This document shows positions 6,717-9,778 of a stretch of 9,778 bases of DNA, piece by piece. Within the stretch, counting starts at the first letter, position 1, and the number at the start of each line of letters is the position of its first letter. The stretch lies in assembly GCA_035551455.1 (NCBI GenBank), contig DASZMZ010000305.1, positions 1 to 9,778 of the forward strand, given 5' to 3'. Source of the stretch: Sulfopaludibacter sp035551455 (GTDB taxonomy: Bacteria > Acidobacteriota > Terriglobia > Bryobacterales > Bryobacteraceae). Both the position numbers and the translations under genes were made by a program. The notes beneath the pieces were generated by a model. The model made no database searches. It saw only the letters and a program-made list of their open reading frames with translations, and had not been told where the DNA came from.

Positions 6717-8168
6717 ATGTCAGCTAAAACCCCAATTACCGTTGCTCACGGTGACGGCATCGGCCCGGAAATCATGAACGCCACGCTCCAGATTTTGGAA
6801 GCGTCCGGCGCGGCTCTCGAGATCGAGACCATTGAAATTGGCGAAAAGGTCTACCTGCGGGGCAACTCCGCCGGTATCGAACCGGGCGCATGGGATTCGC
6901 TCCTGCGCACAAAGGTCTTTCTGAAGGCTCCGATCACGACGCCGCAGGGCGGGGGATTCAAGAGTCTCAACGTCACCACCCGCAAGACTCTGGGCCAGTA
7001 CGCCAACGTGCGTCCCTGCGTCAGCTACGACCCCTTCGTGGACACCAAGCACCCGAACATGGACGTGGTGATCGTCCGTGAAAACGAAGAAGATCTGTAC
7101 GCCGGCATCGAGTATCAACTCACGCCGGAAGTCACTTCCTGCATCAAGCTGATTTCCCGCCCCGGCAGCGAGAAGATCATCCGCTACGCCTTCGAGTACG
7201 CCCGCCGTCACAATCGGAAAAAGGTCACCTGCTTCATGAAGGACAACATCATGAAGATGACCGACGGCCTGTTCCACAAAGTCTTCGACGAGATCGCCAA
7301 GGAATATCCCGACATCCAGAATGAAGCCTGGATCGTGGACATCGGCGCCGCCAAAATGGCCGATACGCCCGAGACCTTCGACGTGATCGTGATGCCGAAT
7401 CTCTACGGCGACATCCTGAGCGACGTGGCGGCGCAGATTGCCGGCTCGGTCGGACTCGCGGGCAGCGCCAATATCGGCGAGAAGTGCGCCATGTTCGAAG
7501 CCATCCACGGTTCCGCTCCGCGGCGCGCCGGTCAGAATCTGGCGAATCCGTCCGGCCTCCTGTTGGGTGCGGTCCTCATGCTGGTCCATATCAATCAGCC
7601 CGAGGCCGCCGAACGCGTCCACAATGCCTGGCTGCGTACCATTGAAGACGGCATCCACACCTACGATATCTTTACCGAAGGCGTGAGCACGCAGAAGGTC
7701 GGGACCAAGGAATTCGCCGCCGCCGTGGTGGCCCGCCTCGGTCAGAAACCCAACCGCCTGAAGCCTGTCACCTACGCCAAGCGGCCCGAAGGTTCCGACG
7801 CGTCTCCAGCCGCACACCAGATGACCGCCGACACCACTAAAATGGAGTTGAAGGGAATCGACCTGTTTGTCTACTGGCCGTCGCGCAATGCCAACGATCT
7901 CGCGGCGGCGATGGGCAAATTCGCCGGTGATGGCTTGAGCCTGCAGATGATCGATAACCGCGGCGTCAAAGTCTGGCCGGCCGGCCGCGCCGAGACGTTC
8001 TGTACGGATAGCTTCCGCTGCCGTTTCATCGCCGAAGGGACCACCACTATGGCCGCCTGCATCGGGGTGACGAAACAGGCTGCCGATGCGGGAATCGAAA
8101 TCGCGTCCACGCAGGCGCTGCGCACGTTCGACGGCCAGCCCGGCTTCACTCTCGCACAGGGACAATAA
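6717..8168 (+). CDS. icd: Isocitrate dehydrogenase, Thermus-type with C-terminal extension
   Basis: The enzyme decarboxylates isocitrate to 2-oxoglutarate in the TCA cycle. It has 483 residues, against about 416 for E. coli Icd. Equivalents of the E. coli substrate and metal residues are present: Ser83, Asn85, Arg89, Arg99, Arg121, Tyr128, Lys175, Asp208, Asp232 and Asp236. The coenzyme loop reads HGSAPRRAGQN (264-274). Arg269-Arg270 replace E. coli Lys344-Tyr345, and Tyr316 matches Tyr391. There is no Asp at the first position, which NAD-type enzymes usually have, so NADP use is more likely, though annotation pipelines often call this group NAD-dependent. About 135 residues follow the core and end in FDGQPGFTLAQG, as in the Thermus thermophilus enzyme. 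ATG 6717 is preferred over GTG 6651 because the fold begins with ITVAHGDGIGPEI at residue 7. purE follows after six bases. Confidence 0.95.
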   Translation: MSAKTPITVAHGDGIGPEIMNATLQILEASGAALEIETIEIGEKVYLRGNSAGIEPGAWDSLLRTKVFLKAPITTPQGGGFKSLNVTTRKTLGQYANVRPCVSYDPFVDTKHPNMDVVIVRENEEDLYAGIEYQLTPEVTSCIKLISRPGSEKIIRYAFEYARRHNRKKVTCFMKDNIMKMTDGLFHKVFDEIAKEYPDIQNEAWIVDIGAAKMADTPETFDVIVMPNLYGDILSDVAAQIAGSVGLAGSANIGEKCAMFEAIHGSAPRRAGQNLANPSGLLLGAVLMLVHINQPEAAERVHNAWLRTIEDGIHTYDIFTEGVSTQKVGTKEFAAAVVARLGQKPNRLKPVTYAKRPEGSDASPAAHQMTADTTKMELKGIDLFVYWPSRNANDLAAAMGKFAGDGLSLQMIDNRGVKVWPAGRAETFCTDSFRCRFIAEGTTTMAACIGVTKQAADAGIEIASTQALRTFDGQPGFTLAQGQ

Positions 8169-8174
8169 CGATCT

Positions 8175-8666
8175 ATGACCGACAACGCGCCGCTGGTAGC
8201 GGTGATCATGGGTAGCAAATCGGACTGGGAAGTGATGCGCCAGGCCGGTGAAGTCTTATCGCAGTTCGGCATTCCTCACCAGTGCCGGGTGCTTTCCGCG
8301 CATCGCACTCCCACGCAGACGGCGGAATATGTCGGGTCCGCCGAAAGCAAAGGGATGGAAGTGATCATCGCGGCCGCCGGCGGCGCCGCTCACCTGGCAG
8401 GCGTATGCGCCGCGCATACCGTCCTGCCCGTGCTGGGCGTCCCCATGGAAAGCGCCGCCTTGAAAGGCATGGATTCGCTGCTCTCCACCGTTCAGATGCC
8501 GGCCGGAATTCCGGTCGGCACGCTGGCCATCGGAGTGCCCGGAGCCCGCAATGCGGCGCTTCTGGCAATCGCCATCCTGGCCAACAGCCGGCCGGACCTC
8601 CGCAAGAAACTTCACGAGTACCGCACCGGCATGGCTGCCAAAATTCTCAAAGAAACCCTGGAATAA
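8175..8666 (+). CDS. purE: N5-carboxyaminoimidazole ribonucleotide mutase (class I PurE)
   Basis: PurE converts N5-CAIR to CAIR in de novo purine synthesis and works as a cytosolic homo-octamer. The protein has 163 residues, normal for the family. It shows the phosphate-binding MGSKSDW (12-18), SAHRTP with the catalytic His43 (41-46), AAAGGAAHLAG (66-76), PVLGVPME (85-92) and TVQMPAGIPVGTLAIG (105-120). The motif set is that of class I mutases rather than class II AIR carboxylases. Class I normally needs PurK, which is not in this window. The start lies six bases after the isocitrate dehydrogenase stop without a clear Shine-Dalgarno, so translation may be coupled. A hairpin just after the stop probably ends the transcript. 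Confidence 0.97.
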   Translation: MTDNAPLVAVIMGSKSDWEVMRQAGEVLSQFGIPHQCRVLSAHRTPTQTAEYVGSAESKGMEVIIAAAGGAAHLAGVCAAHTVLPVLGVPMESAALKGMDSLLSTVQMPAGIPVGTLAIGVPGARNAALLAIAILANSRPDLRKKLHEYRTGMAAKILKETLE

Positions 8667-8667
8667 A

Positions 8668-8697
8668 GGTAGGGCAGGCGCTTTCGCCTGCCTCACC
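8668..8697. terminator. Bidirectional hairpin between purE and a convergent gene; repeat-like
   Basis: GGCAGGCG (8673-8680) pairs perfectly with CGCCTGCC (8685-8692) around a CTTT loop. A G-T wobble and GGT/ACC (8668-8670 with 8695-8697) extend the stem, leaving one A/C mismatch. It fills the 38-base gap between convergent stop codons. It has no T-tract on either strand, so it may act as an mRNA-end stabiliser or attenuated terminator. A degenerate copy lies at 6594-6613, suggesting a dispersed palindrome. Confidence 0.6.
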
Positions 8698-8704
8698 GAA
8701 GCCC

Positions 8705-9628
8705 CTACTGCGGAATCACCGTCCCGCTGGCCGACCCGCCCTGCCAGTTCTGCACACTCAATACTCCCGCGGCTCCGTTGCCGTTGGAAGAAAGCAAGCC
8801 GCTGAAGCCCAGCGGTGGCAGAAAGCCGCCCGCGGTCGCATCGCCGGTCGCGCTGCTGGCGAAGTTGAGACGCAGGCTGCAATCGCTGTTCATCGTGTAA
8901 GTGCCGCCGCTGGATTGCAGCGCCACACCGCTCCCCGTCGTGCTGAAAGCCGTCATGGTGAAAGTTCCCGCCCCGTCTACCGTCACCGTCCCGACCGCTG
9001 AATAAGGTTGGAAGGTGAGGAACTGTTGTGCCGAAGAACTGCCCGTGGAGGCCCCTGCCAGAATCGCATCCGCGCCGAAGTAAGTGAAGCCGAAGCTCTG
9101 CTGTCCGGTGAAAGGCGCGCAGTAGTTAATCGACTTGGAAAGCGTCCCCGTAAGTCCCGCCGCCGCGCTGTCCGTCTCGATAAACAGCACCTGCTGCCCC
9201 TGATTCACCACCACTCCGCCGTAAGCCTGTCCGGAATTCAGCTTGATCGTCATCGTGCAATCGTTGTTGATGGTGTACGACCCCACCAGCGCCCGCAGCA
9301 CCGGCGTATAGTTCGCCAATCCCACAATCCCGCCGTTACCGTCGAAATAGAACCGGCCGAGCCCCGCCATGTTACCCACAAGACTGGTTCCGTTGGCCAC
9401 CAGTCCACCACTGGCCGGCGCGATGTTCGGAGTGAGTCCCAGAGTCAGCCCGGCATTGTTATTGAGCGTGGAGATTACGTTGGAGAACGCCGCGCTGGAG
9501 ACTTGCGCATTGTAGGTTCCGGAAAGATAGCCGTTGTTGCAGCCGGTTATGGCATACAGGTTTCGTGGAACAGTGGTGGTAAGCAGGAGTAATCCGCCCG
9601 CTACAGAAAGTGCATGGAAGGTTCGCAT
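8705..9628 (-). CDS. Secreted beta-rich protein with an internal duplication, function unknown
   Basis: The 307-residue protein begins with a signal peptide: MRTFHALSV, a GGLLLLTTTV core, and probable cleavage after LYA at residue 26. The mature chain is rich in Gly, Ser, Thr and Asn and looks like beta strands. Two related modules are visible. Residues 89-165 contain FYFDGNGG and GSYTINNDCTMTIKL; residues 212-290 contain VTVDGAG and GTYTMNSDCSLRLNF. Cysteines 124 and 250 occupy equivalent places; Cys30 and Cys170 each sit ahead of a module. I recognise no named domain. Similar secreted proteins seem common in acidobacteria, from memory. ATG 9628 is supported by GAGGGGGA about seven bases upstream. 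The gene converges on purE. Confidence 0.82.
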   Translation of the reverse strand: MRTFHALSVAGGLLLLTTTVPRNLYAITGCNNGYLSGTYNAQVSSAAFSNVISTLNNNAGLTLGLTPNIAPASGGLVANGTSLVGNMAGLGRFYFDGNGGIVGLANYTPVLRALVGSYTINNDCTMTIKLNSGQAYGGVVVNQGQQVLFIETDSAAAGLTGTLSKSINYCAPFTGQQSFGFTYFGADAILAGASTGSSSAQQFLTFQPYSAVGTVTVDGAGTFTMTAFSTTGSGVALQSSGGTYTMNSDCSLRLNFASSATGDATAGGFLPPLGFSGLLSSNGNGAAGVLSVQNWQGGSASGTVIPQ

Positions 9629-9778
9629 CGACTTATCCCCCTCGGTGTTTTGCCAGCCTATATAGGCCGCAAGTGAAGTATAAGGAACTTACAGGGGGAG
9701 TTCCGTGCGTCCAATCCCGCCAATGCGGAAAATTGATACATTTTCTGTTCTGTTGGTTACCAGTCTCTTTGAGAGTGA
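9629..9778 (-). promoter_or_regulatory. Upstream region of the secreted-protein gene, with two dyads
   Basis: Read on the minus strand, TATACT (9675-9680) matches the -10 consensus at five of six positions, with only a weak -35. Downstream of it lies the perfect 12-base palindrome GCCTATATAGGC (9656-9667), about where transcription would start. Upstream, GGAACT (9684-9689) and AGTTCC (9699-9704) form a dyad with a 9-base spacer. The Shine-Dalgarno lies at 9636-9643. Bases 9705-9778 show nothing I can identify. Confidence 0.4.

Noticed and set aside
6720..8165. A 481-codon open frame antisense to isocitrate dehydrogenase
   Set aside because: It mirrors the codon pattern of the sense gene, has no domain signature, and the sense strand encodes a complete conserved enzyme.
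9657..9666. CCTATATAGG resembling a eukaryotic CArG box
   Set aside because: That is a eukaryotic SRF site with no meaning here; it is simply the core of a bacterial palindrome.
1..9778. A defence, CRISPR or mobile-element system
   Set aside because: No repeat-spacer array, transposase, integrase, nuclease-toxin or reverse transcriptase is present, and the polymerase stands alone without phage-type neighbours.

Overview
The window is high-GC bacterial chromosome, tightly packed on both strands, with eight protein-coding genes and no tRNA, rRNA, CRISPR array, insertion sequence or phage gene that I can see. The mix of genes suggests an acidobacterium of the Solibacter/Bryobacter type: a single-chain family B DNA polymerase, a Thermus-type isocitrate dehydrogenase with a long C-terminal extension, small secreted proteins of unknown function, a short palindromic repeat after purE, and few Shine-Dalgarno sequences. 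That placement comes from memory of such genomes and was not tested by any search.

Layout. Bases 1-210 hold no gene but carry a strong inverted repeat at the window edge and a dyad touching a candidate promoter. Two plus-strand transporters follow, 14 bases apart: an APC-family amino-acid permease (211-1611) and an MFS carrier of the anion:cation symporter type (1626-2912). Convergent with them is a short exported helical protein (2922-3389, minus). It shares a 98-base divergent promoter region with a family B DNA polymerase (3488-5782, plus). The end of the polymerase gene overlaps by 32 bases the end of a minus-strand gene for a zinc-ribbon membrane protein with repeated modules (5751-6557). 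A second divergent intergenic region (6558-6716) leads into isocitrate dehydrogenase (6717-8168) and, six bases later, purE (8175-8666). A bidirectional hairpin separates purE from a convergent gene for a secreted, duplicated beta-rich protein (8705-9628, minus), whose upstream region contains two further dyads.

How the genes fit together. The isocitrate dehydrogenase-purE pair is probably one transcript joining the TCA cycle to purine synthesis. The two transporters may be co-expressed, although the second also has a candidate promoter of its own. The polymerase is the most interesting gene: all exonuclease and polymerase motifs are present, the fingers region looks short, and a beta-clamp-binding motif near the C-terminus points to a proofreading repair or translesion polymerase working with the bacterial replisome. 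I see no multi-gene defence system, biosynthetic cluster or clearly new system. The regions most worth a second look are the polymerase tail, the repeated zinc-ribbon membrane protein, and the duplicated secreted protein with its palindromic promoter.
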